DNA of 64,000 nucleotides from Mycolicibacterium hassiacum DSM 44199 (GCF_900603025.1 NZ_LR026975.1:1984001-2048000); one strand, 5' to 3'. Shown: positions 56,075 to 64,000, numbered from the stretch's first letter. Notes: a model not told the origin generated them from the letters alone. A program made the numbers and translations.

Positions 56075-56126
56075 CCCCGAACCGCAAGCGCAGCGCCGTA
56101 GCGGCGCTGCGTGAGCGGTTCGGGGT
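56062..56126 (+). promoter_or_regulatory. Programmed -1 frameshift signal of the IS3 element
   Basis: Slippery heptamer G GGA AAC at 56062-56068, exactly in the orfA frame, four bases before the orfA stop. After a five-base spacer comes a two-part stem: outer ACCCCGAACCGC (56074-56085) with GCGGTTCGGGGT (56115-56126), 12 perfect pairs; inner CGCAGCGCCG with CGGCGCTGCG (56089-56098, 56102-56111), ten pairs and a three-base loop. A strong stimulator by known rules. Confidence 0.85.
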
Positions 56127-56925
56127 GTCCGAACGCCGCGCCTGCACCGTCGTGGGCATCCACCGGTCCACAATGCGCCTGACCCCGGCGCCGGTGACCA
56201 CCGAGGAAGCCGAGTTGCGGGCCTGGCTGCGCAAGTTCTCCACTGACCGGCCACGCTGGGGGTGGCGACGGGCGGCCAAGATGGCCCGCCGCGCCGGCTG
56301 GCAGGTCAACAACAAGCGCATCCGTCGACTGTGGCGCGCAGAGGGCCTTCGGGTTCCGCAGCGGCGCCGCAAAAAGCGTCTCACCGGTATCGGCGTCGCC
56401 GTCGGCGCGATGTCACCGATCCGCCCCAACGTCATCTGGGCGATGGACTTCCAGTTCGACACCACCGCCGATGGCCGCACCATCAAGATGCTCAACGTCA
56501 TCGACGAGTTCACCCGCCAAGCACTCGCGATCGAGGTCGACCGCGCCATCAACGCCGACGGCGTCGTCGACGTGCTGGATCGCCTGGCGCTGACCCACGG
56601 GGCGCCGCGGTACGTGCGTTTCGACAACGGTCCTGAGTTCGTCGCCCACGCCGTGAGCGATTGGTGCCGATTCAACAGTGCTGGTTCACTTTTCATTGAT
56701 CCCGGCTCGCCCTGGCAGAACGCCTTCATCGAATCATTCAACGGTCGCCTGCGCGACGAACTGCTCAACTCCTGGCGCTTCGACTCCCTACGCGAAGCCC
56801 GCGTGATCATCGAAGACTGGAGGATCGACTACAACGCCAACCGACCCCACTCCGCCCACGGTGAACTCACCCCGACCGAGTTCGCTCTACAGTGGGCCAC
56901 GACCCACCAACCCCAAGTCGCATAA
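56068..56925 (+). CDS. IS3-family transposase OrfB (made as an OrfAB fusion)
   Basis: 285 residues after the frameshift at the GGGAAAC heptamer, continuing LLTPNRKRSAVAALRERFG. The rve-type catalytic domain has all three acidic residues: NVIWAMDFQFD, YVRFDNGPEFVA and FIESFNGRLRDELLN. It lies uninterrupted in the right half of the IS3 element, and only the upstream orfA half is cut by IS256. Without orfA, an active OrfAB fusion cannot be made in the present state. Confidence 0.9.
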   Translation, partial: LLTPNRKRSAVAALRERFGVSERRACTVVGIHRSTMRLTPAPVTTEEAELRAWLRKFSTDRPRWGWRRAAKMARRAGWQVNNKRIRRLWRAEGLRVPQRRRKKRLTGIGVAVGAMSPIRPNVIWAMDFQFDTTADGRTIKMLNVIDEFTRQALAIEVDRAINADGVVDVLDRLALTHGAPRYVRFDNGPEFVAHAVSDWCRFNSAGSLFIDPGSPWQNAFIESFNGRLRDELLNSWRFDSLREARVIIEDWRIDYNANRPHSAHGELTPTEFALQWATTHQPQVA

Positions 56926-56958
56926 CGAGTGGACCACCAAACGGGTCCCCCTCACGAC

Positions 56959-57213
56959 CTGCAAGCCCGCCCGATCTATCACCACCTACGTGATTCCATC
57001 GAGGCCCACCTGAGCATCGTGGTCGCCGCGATGGCCGTCAGCCACCACATCGAAACCCAAACCGGCTGGAGCATCAAGAAGTTCGTCCGTACCGCACGCC
57101 GCTATCGCACCGTGAAAATCCAGGCAGGCAACCAAACCCTCACCGCCGCCGACCCACTACCCGATGACCTGCGCTCCGCCCTGCTCAAGATCCGCGCCGA
57201 ACGTGCGCACTAA
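56959..57213 (+). pseudogene. C-terminal 84 codons of the IS1549-like transposase
   Basis: Continues the outer transposase after the IS3 insertion: LQARPIYHHLRDSIEAHLSIV and RYRTVKIQAGNQTLTAAD, ending in TAA at 57211-57213. The phase agrees with the N-terminal half at 54209 once the IS3 element and one CGAC are removed. Confidence 0.85.
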
Positions 57214-57228
57214 ATTGAGCCAAGTCGG

Positions 57229-57271
57229 GATGGCGGCCCTGCGATAACTGATTGATCGCCCACACCAGGAC
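57229..57271. repeat. 43-base target-site duplication, right copy
   Basis: Identical to 52799-52841. It codes (minus strand) VLVWAINQLSQGRH of the interrupted membrane protein. Confidence 0.9.
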
Positions 57272-57322
57272 GAAGATTCCCCCCGCAAGAAGGATCACAA
57301 CGTTTGCGACAAGTTTGAACAG
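57229..57322 (-). pseudogene. N-terminal part of the interrupted membrane protein, possible CTG start
   Basis: AAGGAG overlaps the stop of the upstream effector-like gene (TAAGGAG at 57329-57335), and the first in-frame candidate is CTG at 57322, seven bases later. From there LFKLVANVVILLAGGIFVL forms the first membrane helix, followed by VWAINQLSQGRH, which is continued at 52798 and below. An ATG at 57382 would overlap the upstream gene by 48 bases and is less likely. Coupled translation with the effector gene is implied. Confidence 0.6.
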
Positions 57323-57332
57323 TGCGATCTCC

Positions 57333-58718
57333 TTATCGTGGGCAGAAGGTATTGCCGACCCAGTTGCCGATCGCTTGACCACCCGCCGAGGTCAGCAGTG
57401 ACAGCGCGAATGCGGTCGCCGGACCAGTGGGGAGGCCGAGAAGTCCGGCAATCGTGCCTGCGGTCAGTGATCCCACTGCCTCCGCAGTGGCAACGCACCT
57501 CTGAAACCCGTTGTCAGCGGCCGCGATATCCCACAGTGCGGTTGCGATGGCTATCCCTGGCCCGCCGTACTTGGCCCCCACCTGAACTTTCTTGGAGATA
57601 TCCGAGGAAAGAAAGGGGATGCCCTTCTCAGCGTACTTTTCGAGCCCGGAGAACCCTGCGCTCGCTGTGTTGAGAACGGGGTGGTTCAGGAGGTTGAGCG
57701 GGATGTCTTGTTGGATACCACTAGGGTCGTGAACGTAGATGCTCGGCGGTCGGTCATCGGGCCAGAAAATGAACTCCACGCTCGTGCCGTTGGAAAATTC
57801 GATAACGGTTGTGGCAGCACCGTCCAGGGGGTCCCGCAATGCCGGGTTCTTGGACTCGTGCCACTTGAGAGAGGACACCGTCCACACTTTGTTGCCGTTC
57901 TTGTCGAAACGTTCCTCCACCGTCTTCGGAGTGCGATCCGGAAAATCCGGTTTATTGTAGACAGTTCGGACGGTCTTACTCCCGTCTTGCATGTAGAGCG
58001 TGATCTCCGTGGCGATCTCCTCGCCGGTCTCCTGGTTGTAGATCTTTCTTTCCGTCGTTTCCCGGACGGTCGTTGTCATATCCGCATCCCGGATCGCGGC
58101 CTGCTGAAGTAGACCGAGGGGATTTAGCGGATCGGGCACCTCATTGGGCGGCTGCTGGGTTTGCCCCGTCATCAAGCTACCGAGATCATGTGGATCCGGG
58201 GCTTCGAACCCGTGCGGTCGCGCGGCGTTCATGATCTTCGATGCGGTGTTGTCGTCCGCCGCGCCGACATCCACCAGCAGGGTGTTCACTGCTGTCTGCT
58301 CGGCTTGGGCCCGTCGTTCGAGGTCGGCGGCCTGCTCGGCGGTCATCGGCGCCCCGGTGATCAGCACAACCCACTGCTCATTGACATAGAGCTGCCCGCC
58401 CGACTCGATGGAATCCACCTTGTTCAACAGCGCTGTCCGGGCACTGCCGATTGCTGTCGCGCCCTCCGTCAGAGCTGCCGCGACTGCAGAGGCGTAGCGG
58501 GAGAACTCGCCGGTTCGCGCCTCTGCACGTTGGAACATCGCTGTTGCGGCGTTGTGCGCCTCACCAGACCACGCCTTGGTCTCGGGCATTGAGGCGATGT
58601 TCCTACTCAGCGTCCGTACCGCTTTGTCGACTGACTCGCCACCTGATTTGACGGCGGGCCCGGTATAGGCGAGCGATTCCGGGTTCCAGCTCTCCAAACG
58701 TGAACGCGTGGGCAGCAT
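57333..58718 (-). CDS. WXG-containing type VII secretion effector-like protein
   Basis: 461 residues. The first about 110 form the helical WXG100-like part with WSG at residues 50-52 and heptad helices (AMFQRAEARTGEFSRYASAV). The middle (about 220-350) is beta-rich and unlike anything I recognise (IATEITLYMQDGSKTVRTVY, TVIEFSNGTSVEFIFWPDD). The last 90 residues are Gly/Ala-rich with hydrophobic stretches (GIAIATALWDIAAADNG, LTSAGGQAIGNWVGNTFC), perhaps a pore- or membrane-inserting end. It starts two bases after the EspC-like gene and ends next to a membrane protein gene. A toxin role is an inference only. Confidence 0.65.
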   Translation of the reverse strand: MLPTRSRLESWNPESLAYTGPAVKSGGESVDKAVRTLSRNIASMPETKAWSGEAHNAATAMFQRAEARTGEFSRYASAVAAALTEGATAIGSARTALLNKVDSIESGGQLYVNEQWVVLITGAPMTAEQAADLERRAQAEQTAVNTLLVDVGAADDNTASKIMNAARPHGFEAPDPHDLGSLMTGQTQQPPNEVPDPLNPLGLLQQAAIRDADMTTTVRETTERKIYNQETGEEIATEITLYMQDGSKTVRTVYNKPDFPDRTPKTVEERFDKNGNKVWTVSSLKWHESKNPALRDPLDGAATTVIEFSNGTSVEFIFWPDDRPPSIYVHDPSGIQQDIPLNLLNHPVLNTASAGFSGLEKYAEKGIPFLSSDISKKVQVGAKYGGPGIAIATALWDIAAADNGFQRCVATAEAVGSLTAGTIAGLLGLPTGPATAFALSLLTSAGGQAIGNWVGNTFCPR

Positions 58719-58720
58719 GG

Positions 58721-59008
58721 TCAGCCGAAGATCCCTCCGAACTTGCCGGCTAGATCGGCGTCGGTCACCTCGTAGGAGTCACCGGCGCCCCGCACCGCAA
58801 CGCCCATCTCGTCAACGCTCTCGGCGATCCTGTTGCCGGTCTCGGTTAGGTGTGCACCGACGAGTCGCGCCGCCCACTGGGTGGTGGATCCGTCCAGCGC
58901 ATCAGCGGCCCGGGTTGTCTTACCACCAACGTCCGCCTCACGGATCGTGCCGGCGGCAATATCTACCTGACCGGCAAATGCACGAAGGATCTGTGGATCG
59001 ACTTCCAC
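58721..59008 (-). CDS. EspC-family (type VII secretion target) protein
   Basis: 95 residues, GTG start 59006-59008. Two-helix hairpin typical of WXG100/EspC proteins, with the T7SS secretion signal YEVTD (YxxxD) at residues 79-83 and Trp in TTQWAARLV near the turn. It is the first gene of a minus-strand operon with the effector-like protein two bases later. The usual role is as co-secreted partner; no ESX core genes are in the window. Confidence 0.78.
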   Translation of the reverse strand: MEVDPQILRAFAGQVDIAAGTIREADVGGKTTRAADALDGSTTQWAARLVGAHLTETGNRIAESVDEMGVAVRGAGDSYEVTDADLAGKFGGIFG

Positions 59009-59137
59009 CGCTGCCTGCCACCCCCTCGGTCACGCTGCCACTGAGCCTAAGGCGTGATCAAGGGGCCCCAGGGCACCATTTCTCGCGTGACCGGTGACCC
59101 GGTTAGGTCTGCACCGGCAGATAACGGATCAATCCGA

Positions 59138-59779
59138 TCAGGGGGTGGCGTCGAGAATCTTGATGGCGAACACCAGGGTGTCGCCGGGCTGAATCCCGGC
59201 GGCGGGCTGGCCTTCGGGATAGCCGTCCGCGGGCACCATCGCGACCGCGACGGTCGAGCCGACCTTCTGTCCGGCGATCGCCTTCTGGAAACCGGGCACC
59301 ACGCCGTCGAGCGGGAAGTCGACCGGCATGCCGCGCTGATAACTGCTGTCGAACACCGACCCGTCGCGACCGTTGACGCCCATGTAGCAGACCAGCACCG
59401 TGGCGTTCTCGGAGACGACGGGCCCGTCGCCCGGCTTGAGCGTCTGCACCTGCGTCTCGGTCACGCTGAACGGGGCCTGCACCTCGACCCGCGGTGCGGC
59501 GGTGTCCGTCGACCCGGTGACCTTGATGCTGCCGGTGGCGCCGGACAGCGTCCATTCGGGTTCGGCGGCGGCGTCGGGCGCCGCGGTCGGGCATGCGAGC
59601 GCGGCGGTGTCGGTGGCCGGCGGGGGGAGCTCGAACGACGTCGTCGTGGTGCTGCTCGAGGTGGTTTCGGCTGCGGTGTCACTGCGGGAGCCGCAGGCGG
59701 CCAGCCCGATCGCCATCGCGGCGGCCGCGGCGGTGATCGCGGCCGAGGAACGCATACGAGTGGAGTTCACCCGTGTCAC
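59138..59779 (-). CDS. FKBP-type peptidyl-prolyl isomerase lipoprotein
   Basis: Up to 213 residues (GTG 59777-59779; ATG 59753-59755 or GTG 59768-59770 also possible). Signal peptide with lipobox LAAC, a Ser/Thr-rich tether, a beta-rich N-terminal part, then the FKBP domain: GRDGSVFDSSYQRGMPVDFPL, VVPGFQKAIAGQKVGS and PAAGIQPGDTLVFAIKIL. An outer-face chaperone for protein folding. Several aromatic FKBP-site residues are replaced (no YG-type Tyr), so isomerase activity may be low. Confidence 0.8.
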   Translation of the reverse strand: MTRVNSTRMRSSAAITAAAAAMAIGLAACGSRSDTAAETTSSSTTTTSFELPPPATDTAALACPTAAPDAAAEPEWTLSGATGSIKVTGSTDTAAPRVEVQAPFSVTETQVQTLKPGDGPVVSENATVLVCYMGVNGRDGSVFDSSYQRGMPVDFPLDGVVPGFQKAIAGQKVGSTVAVAMVPADGYPEGQPAAGIQPGDTLVFAIKILDATP

Positions 59780-59870
59780 GATACAGATCGGCCCGCGGCA
59801 TCCCGGCCGGCCACCGACGGCACCGCACCGAAATCGGGTAGAAGTCTCTGCGGCACAGGAAACTCAATTG

Positions 59871-60476
59871 TCACGCGGCCCGCAGGATCGCGACGAGGAA
59901 GTCCGAGTCGTCGGTGAACGGGCGCAGATCCCAGGTCGACAGCAGCAGATCCGGTGCCAGACCGGCACGAGCGGCGTCGGCGAGGAACCGGTCGAACGGG
60001 TAGCCGCGGTCCGCGCCGAAGCCGATCACGGCGCGGCCGCGAGGGGCGAGGTGGGCGAGTAATCGGCTCAGCACCTGCACGCGGGTGCTGGGTGCGAGAA
60101 AGGTCATCACGTTGCCGGCGGCGAGGATCACGTCGAACGGCTCGGTGATACCCCGGGCGGGCAGATCCAGTTCGGCGAGGTCCCCGACCAGCCACTGGGG
60201 CCCGGGGTGGTCCTGTTCGGCGGCCTCGATCAGCACCGGGTCCACGTCCACACCCACCACGCGGTGACCTTGGCGCGCCAGGTAACCGCCGTGCCGGCCC
60301 GGACCGCAGCCAGCATCGAGGATATGGGCACCGCGGGGAGCCATCGCGTCGACCAGGCGAGCCTCGCCGACCAGGTCGTCGCCGGCGCGTGCCATCGAAC
60401 GGAACCGTTCGACGTACCAGTGCGAGTGCCCCGGGTCCTGCTCGACCTTCTGCATCCAGAGGCTCTTCTCGACCAT
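59871..60476 (-). CDS. Class I SAM-dependent methyltransferase
   Basis: 201 residues, ATG 60474-60476. SAM site ILDAGCGPGRHGGYLARQGH, acidic loop VVGVDVDPVLIEAA and FDVILAAGNVMTFL. Small Methyltransf_25/11-type enzyme acting on an unknown small molecule. Upstream sequence to 60557 is in frame but lacks coding character. A short unknown membrane protein lies next to it on the same strand. Confidence 0.85.
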   Translation of the reverse strand: MVEKSLWMQKVEQDPGHSHWYVERFRSMARAGDDLVGEARLVDAMAPRGAHILDAGCGPGRHGGYLARQGHRVVGVDVDPVLIEAAEQDHPGPQWLVGDLAELDLPARGITEPFDVILAAGNVMTFLAPSTRVQVLSRLLAHLAPRGRAVIGFGADRGYPFDRFLADAARAGLAPDLLLSTWDLRPFTDDSDFLVAILRAA

Positions 60477-60519
60477 GCGCCCATTCTGGCAAGCGGCCGC
60501 CCGGTCGAGCCCCGACCAC

Positions 60520-60879
60520 TCACTCGGGTGGCGTCGGCCGGTCCGGCGGCGTGGCATCGCTCGACACCGGCCGGGTCGTTCTGCGGATCGGACACAGGTG
60601 ACGGTCCGGGCGGGTGGCCCTATAGCCCGCCCCGCAGCGCTGCGTCACCCACGTGGTGACGCTGAGCAGGGCGCGCTCGACACCGCCGGCGCGCTCCCGG
60701 TCTCTGCGCCGGTATTGGAAGAAGACGCCGGCCACGACGCCCACGATCAGCAGCCACAGTGGGCCCCAGGCGACGACAACGCTCGGCAGACTCTCGCCGT
60801 GGCGCGCGACGATCTCCGACGACGGCACGGCCTGGCGCAGGCAGTGGATGTCCCACTGTGTGCCGGAATTCGTCGACAT
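60520..60879 (-). CDS. Small single-helix membrane protein
   Basis: 119 residues, ATG 60877-60879. A hydrophobic helix (VVVAWGPLWLLIVGVVAGVFF) is followed by a basic region with RRRDRE and a Pro/Arg-rich tail. No family recognised. Coding confidence is moderate because the tail is low complexity. Confidence 0.5.
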   Translation of the reverse strand: MSTNSGTQWDIHCLRQAVPSSEIVARHGESLPSVVVAWGPLWLLIVGVVAGVFFQYRRRDRERAGGVERALLSVTTWVTQRCGAGYRATRPDRHLCPIRRTTRPVSSDATPPDRPTPPE

Positions 60880-61191
60880 GACTCGTCCGGTTCTCCCGAT
60901 CCATCTCAACGAGCCGACATGACGACCACATGCTGACACGGCGCGACCGAATCCGTCCCGGGATTGATGTCAAGGAAGCACGCGAAAACCGGTGTCGGTC
61001 AGCGGTTGTCACGTCGACACGGGCTCGTCGCGGCCACCGCACTATTGACGCAGTGGAAAACCGCTGGGGTCGTCGGGTCGGCTCGAGCAGCAGTCGCCCA
61101 CCCGCGAAAGAGCACGCATGGTCGTGATTCGGGCGGAATTGCGACCGGGAATGCTATTCCGTTGAGGCGGGGTGGGGAGGACAATCGGGGC
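60880..61191. other. Intergenic region, no gene seen
   Basis: 312 bases between the small membrane gene (minus) and the next plus-strand gene. A few -10-like motifs, no open frame with coding character, and no RNA element found. Confidence 0.4.
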
Positions 61192-61341
61192 GTGTCGACC
61201 GGGATCTGGGTGCTCGTCGCCGTGCTGGCCGTCGGGGCGATCGCGGGCGGGCTGCTGCGGATGCGGGCGTGGCTGCAGAAGCCGGTACCTCCCGAGGTGA
61301 TCGAGGCCGCCCACCGCGACGACGAGGACCCCAACGACTAG
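61192..61341 (+). CDS. Small single-helix membrane protein
   Basis: 49 residues, GTG start. A hydrophobic helix (GIWVLVAVLAVGAIAGGLL) followed by an amphipathic charged tail (PPEVIEAAHRDDEDPND). The GGGGAGG at 61174-61180 is rather far from the start, so the start or ribosome site is uncertain. Resembles small stress-linked membrane proteins; function unknown. It precedes the catalase gene by 111 bases. Confidence 0.5.
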   Translation: MSTGIWVLVAVLAVGAIAGGLLRMRAWLQKPVPPEVIEAAHRDDEDPND

Positions 61342-61452
61342 TCGGCATCCCCGCCCGTCACCACGCCGACGGCCACTACACGCCCGCTCCGACGTTTAGC
61401 CCACCGCCGTGCCGGGAAGACGCGCCGTACGGCACAACAGGAGGTTTTTCCG

Positions 61453-63717
61453 ATGGCGGACGGCGACGCGGCCAAGGACGCACTGAAACAGGTCAAGGGG
61501 TTGGCCAAGGAGGTCGTGGGAGCCGTCACCGGCAGCGATGAGCTCGTCGACGAGGGACGCGCGGAACAGGGCAAGGGGGTGCGCCCCGACCTGGCGGGTG
61601 CGCCGGCCGCACAGCCGCCCTCCTTCGACGAACCGACCGAACCTCGGCCGCCGCTGCGGCCGAAGCCCGACCAGGCCGCGCCCGGACTGCGCAGCGCGAC
61701 CGGCACCCCGGCCGACGGCCCGGCCACCGCACGGGCGCAGCAGGGGGAGTACCTGACCACCGCGCAGGGCGCCCGGCTCTACGACACCGACCATTCGCTG
61801 AAGGCCGGCGAGCGCGGCCCGACGCTGCTGCAGGACCACCACCTGCGGGAGAAGATCACCCACTTCGATCACGAGCGCATTCCCGAGCGCGTGGTGCATG
61901 CCCGCGGCGCCGGGGCGCACGGCGTGTTCCGAGCGAACGGTGCCGCCGAAAACATCTGCAAGGCAGAGTTTCTGAAGTCGGGTGTGGAAACCGAGGTGTT
62001 CGTCCGGTTCTCCACGGTGATCGGTAACCGCGGCTCGATGGACACCGCCCGCGACACCCGTGGTTTCGCCACCAAGTTCTACACCGCCGAGGGCACGTTC
62101 GATCTGGTCGGCAACAACATTCCGGTGTTCTTCATCCAGGACGGCATCAAGTTCCCGGACGTCGTCCACGCCGCCAAACCGCATCCGGACCGTGAGATCC
62201 CGCAGGCGCAGACTGCACACGACACCTTCTGGGACTTCTTCTCGCTGCACACCGAGACCGCCGCACACACCATGTGGGCCATGTCGGATCGGGCCATACC
62301 GCGGTCGTACCGGATGATGGAAGGCTTCGGGGTCAACACTTTTCGGCTCATCGCTCCCGACGAGACCACCACCCTGGTGAAGTTCCACTGGAAACCGCGC
62401 CTCGGGGTGCACTCGCTGATCTGGGAGGAGGCCCAGATCGTCGGGGGAATGGATCCGGACTTTCACCGTCGCGATCTCGCCGACGCGATCGAGGCGGGCG
62501 CGTTTCCGGAGTGGTACCTCGGAGTCCAGGTGTTCCCGGACACCCCGGATCAGACCTTCGAGGGAATCGATCTGCTCGATCCGACCAAGTTCGTGCCGGA
62601 GGAGCTCGCTCCGGTACAGATCATCGGAACCCTGCAGCTCAGCCGCAACGTGACGAACTTCTTCGCCGAGACCGAGCAGGTGGCCTTCCATCCCGGTCAC
62701 CTGGTGCCCGGCATCGACGTCACCGACGATCCGCTGCTGCAGGCGCGGCTGTTCTCGTATCTCGACACCCAGCTGACCCGGCTGGGCGGCCCGAACTTCG
62801 CGCAGCTGCCGATCAACCGGCCGCATGCACCGGTCAACGACATGTTCCGCGACGGCTATCACCAGCACGCGGTGCACGCCGGAGCGGCTCCCTACCGGCC
62901 GAACTCGCTCGACGGCGGATGCCCGTTCCTGGCGGCGGCCACCACCGGCGCCTTCATCGAGGCTCCCACCCCGCTCCCGGCCTCGACGAAGCGGCGCGCG
63001 AACCCGGCGAGTTACGACGACCACTTCAGCCAGGCGACGCTGTTCTACCGCAGCCTGCACCCGGTCGAACAGGCACACGTGGCCTCCGCGTTCACCTTCG
63101 AGATCGGCAAGTGCTACGAACAGGCGATCAAGGAGCGAGCACTCGCCGTGCTGGCCAATATCGATGCCGAGCTGTGCGCGACCGTCGCCGCGGGCCTGGG
63201 GCTGCCGGCGCCCGCACCCACGGTGCCGCCGACCGAGCCGGAGATGCTCAGCCCGGCGCTCTCGCAACTCGGGGGTACCTGGCCCGTCGACGGTCGCCGG
63301 GTGGGGATCCTCACCGGGCCCAGCACCGATGTCGGCGCGGTGGCCGGCCTGGTCCAGGCGCTGCTGGCCGCCGATCTGGTCCCGCACGTCACCGCGACCC
63401 ACGGCGGGGAACTGGTCGACGGCGAGGTGAGCGTTCCGATTTCGCGCACCTACCTCACCGGTCGCTCGGTGGAGTTCGACGCCCTCGTGGTCGCCGACTC
63501 ACCGGCCGACATGCGGGCCCGCATCATGGTCGACGAGGCCTACCGCCATCTCAAACCGCTGGCCGTTCTGCCGCAGGGGGAGAACCTGCTGACCACGGCG
63601 GGCGTGCCGGCCGAGACCGGTGCGGTGGCGGCGGAGTCCGATCCGGCCCGGATCACGGCGACGCTGGTCACCGCGCTGGGTGGGCACCGGGTCTGGGACC
63701 GCCCGGTGCGCAACTGA
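61453..63717 (+). CDS. katE: Large-subunit (clade 2) catalase with CsbD-like N-terminal domain
   Basis: 754 residues. The first about 45 residues ([20 protein letters not shown] and EGRAEQGKG) follow the CsbD-like/microaggregate-binding pattern; this is rarely fused to a catalase. Then the catalase: [17 protein letters not shown] (heme-site His), [18 protein letters not shown] (Asn), and the heme-ligand Tyr region [20 protein letters not shown] (family RxxxY-type). The last about 150 residues form the clade 2 glutamine-amidotransferase-like domain ([17 protein letters not shown] to the end). The heme ligand pattern is complete, so it should be active. Confidence 0.9.
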   Translation: MADGDAAKDALKQVKGLAKEVVGAVTGSDELVDEGRAEQGKGVRPDLAGAPAAQPPSFDEPTEPRPPLRPKPDQAAPGLRSATGTPADGPATARAQQGEYLTTAQGARLYDTDHSLKAGERGPTLLQDHHLREKITHFDHERIPERVVHARGAGAHGVFRANGAAENICKAEFLKSGVETEVFVRFSTVIGNRGSMDTARDTRGFATKFYTAEGTFDLVGNNIPVFFIQDGIKFPDVVHAAKPHPDREIPQAQTAHDTFWDFFSLHTETAAHTMWAMSDRAIPRSYRMMEGFGVNTFRLIAPDETTTLVKFHWKPRLGVHSLIWEEAQIVGGMDPDFHRRDLADAIEAGAFPEWYLGVQVFPDTPDQTFEGIDLLDPTKFVPEELAPVQIIGTLQLSRNVTNFFAETEQVAFHPGHLVPGIDVTDDPLLQARLFSYLDTQLTRLGGPNFAQLPINRPHAPVNDMFRDGYHQHAVHAGAAPYRPNSLDGGCPFLAAATTGAFIEAPTPLPASTKRRANPASYDDHFSQATLFYRSLHPVEQAHVASAFTFEIGKCYEQAIKERALAVLANIDAELCATVAAGLGLPAPAPTVPPTEPEMLSPALSQLGGTWPVDGRRVGILTGPSTDVGAVAGLVQALLAADLVPHVTATHGGELVDGEVSVPISRTYLTGRSVEFDALVVADSPADMRARIMVDEAYRHLKPLAVLPQGENLLTTAGVPAETGAVAAESDPARITATLVTALGGHRVWDRPVRN

Positions 63718-63743
63718 CCGACTGGATGCCGGATCCGTAGCCG

Positions 63744-64000
63744 CTACTGCTTGCTGAATCCGGTGGGGCGGACCACCAGGATGACTCGGTCGGCCTTGTC
63801 CGGCGGCGGCTCGGTGAGCGGCCCGTCGTAGCGGTCGTTGAGCTCCAGGTAGAACTTGCCCTCCGGGTCGGGGATGATCTCCTCCACGACACCGCGGACC
63901 TCGAGGTAGCGGTAGGGGTTGTCGGGGTCGATGACCGACATCGCCACCGCCGGGTTGTGCTGGATATTGCGGTATTTCTGCCGTTTGGTGGTGTGGGTGA
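63744..64000 (-). CDS. PPOX-class (likely F420-dependent) protein, 3' part
   Basis: C-terminal 85 codons; the frame is open to the window edge and the start lies beyond it. The visible part starts THTTKRQKYRNIQHNP, then VAMSVIDPDNPYRYLEVRGVVEEI and NDRYDGP, ending SKQ. This is the split-barrel PPOX/F420-dependent pattern (Rv1155-like), where TKR...N...NP binds the cofactor. Reductase activity on an F420-linked substrate is likely. Converges on the catalase gene with 26 bases between. Confidence 0.82.
   Translation of the reverse strand, partial: THTTKRQKYRNIQHNPAVAMSVIDPDNPYRYLEVRGVVEEIIPDPEGKFYLELNDRYDGPLTEPPPDKADRVILVVRPTGFSKQ

Larger units (their letters stand above)
54210..56954 (+). mobile_element. 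IS3-family insertion sequence (middle element)
   Basis: 1248 bp without the inner element. Ends TGAGGTGAGCCCCT...GTGGTCCA and TGGACCACCAAACGGG...CCTCA are imperfect inverted repeats with TGA/TCA termini. Flanked by the 4-base duplication CGAC (54206-54209 and 56955-56958). Two overlapping genes, orfA and orfB, are joined by programmed -1 frameshifting. Inserted in the outer transposase gene. Confidence 0.85.
52842..57228 (+). mobile_element. IS1549/IS1634-like insertion sequence (outer element of a three-level nest)
   Basis: Without the inner elements it is 1638 bp, ended by imperfect inverted repeats C(T/C)GACTTGGCTCA at 52842-52854 and 57216-57228. The transposase is a single long ORF (503 residues when rejoined). 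The 43-base target duplication is far longer than usual, as reported for IS1549 and IS1634. Interrupted by an IS3-family element at 54210-56954. Confidence 0.85.

Overview
The window is a high-GC actinobacterial chromosome segment that reads as a mycobacterium, most likely a fast-growing or environmental (Mycolicibacterium-type) species. The evidence is an antigen-85 mycolyltransferase, a cyclopropane mycolic acid synthase, an LdtMt1-like L,D-transpeptidase, CYP124 and CYP125, a furA-katG pair, a full-length long-form isocitrate lyase (ICL2), a 19-kDa-antigen-type lipoprotein, an EspC-type type VII secretion protein, and KstR and Crp/Rv3676-type operators. I saw no tRNA, rRNA or CRISPR array.

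Layout. 0-11 kb: a broken cyp124, small conserved proteins, mycolic-acid genes (fbp, cma), an agmatinase-family gene with a lost metal ligand and a 3' frameshift, a serine/threonine dehydratase, a POT peptide transporter and a proline-rich DUF7159 protein. 11-25 kb: ldt, fatty-acid hydroxylase with a FadR-like regulator, an XRE/MmyB regulator, cyp125, a TetR-molybdoenzyme pair, and a sterol-type cluster (nitronate monooxygenase, amine-dehydrogenase-like protein, HAD hydrolase, SDR). KstR-type palindromes lie upstream of cyp125, the monooxygenase and the divergent SDR/dehydrogenase pair. 25-52 kb: housekeeping, envelope and stress genes (cinA, macro domain, yaaA, NlpC/P60, katG-furA, acyltransferase with SGNH hydrolase, a PrrB-like kinase, ICL2, lhgO, a RipD-like inactive NlpC/P60, fadD, MOSC, DUF732, DUF4333, enoyl-CoA hydratase).

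52-59 kb is the accessory hot spot. A type VII secretion cassette on the minus strand (EspC-like protein, WXG-containing effector-like protein, multipass membrane protein) has its third gene split by three insertion sequences nested inside one another: an IS1549/IS1634-like element with an unusually long 43-bp target duplication, an IS3-family element inside its transposase gene (4-bp duplication), and an IS256-family element inside the IS3 orfA (9-bp duplication). Removing each element with one copy of its duplication restores every reading frame. The IS3 element carries a textbook -1 frameshift signal (G GGA AAC heptamer, 5-nt spacer, large two-part hairpin).

59-64 kb: an FKBP-type lipoprotein, a methyltransferase, small membrane proteins, a clade-2 catalase with a CsbD-like N-terminal domain, and the end of a PPOX/F420-type protein.

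Four genes outside the IS region carry five single-frame breaks. This suggests either active gene decay or residual indel errors in the assembly. Ortholog names are from memory of family sequences, not from a search.
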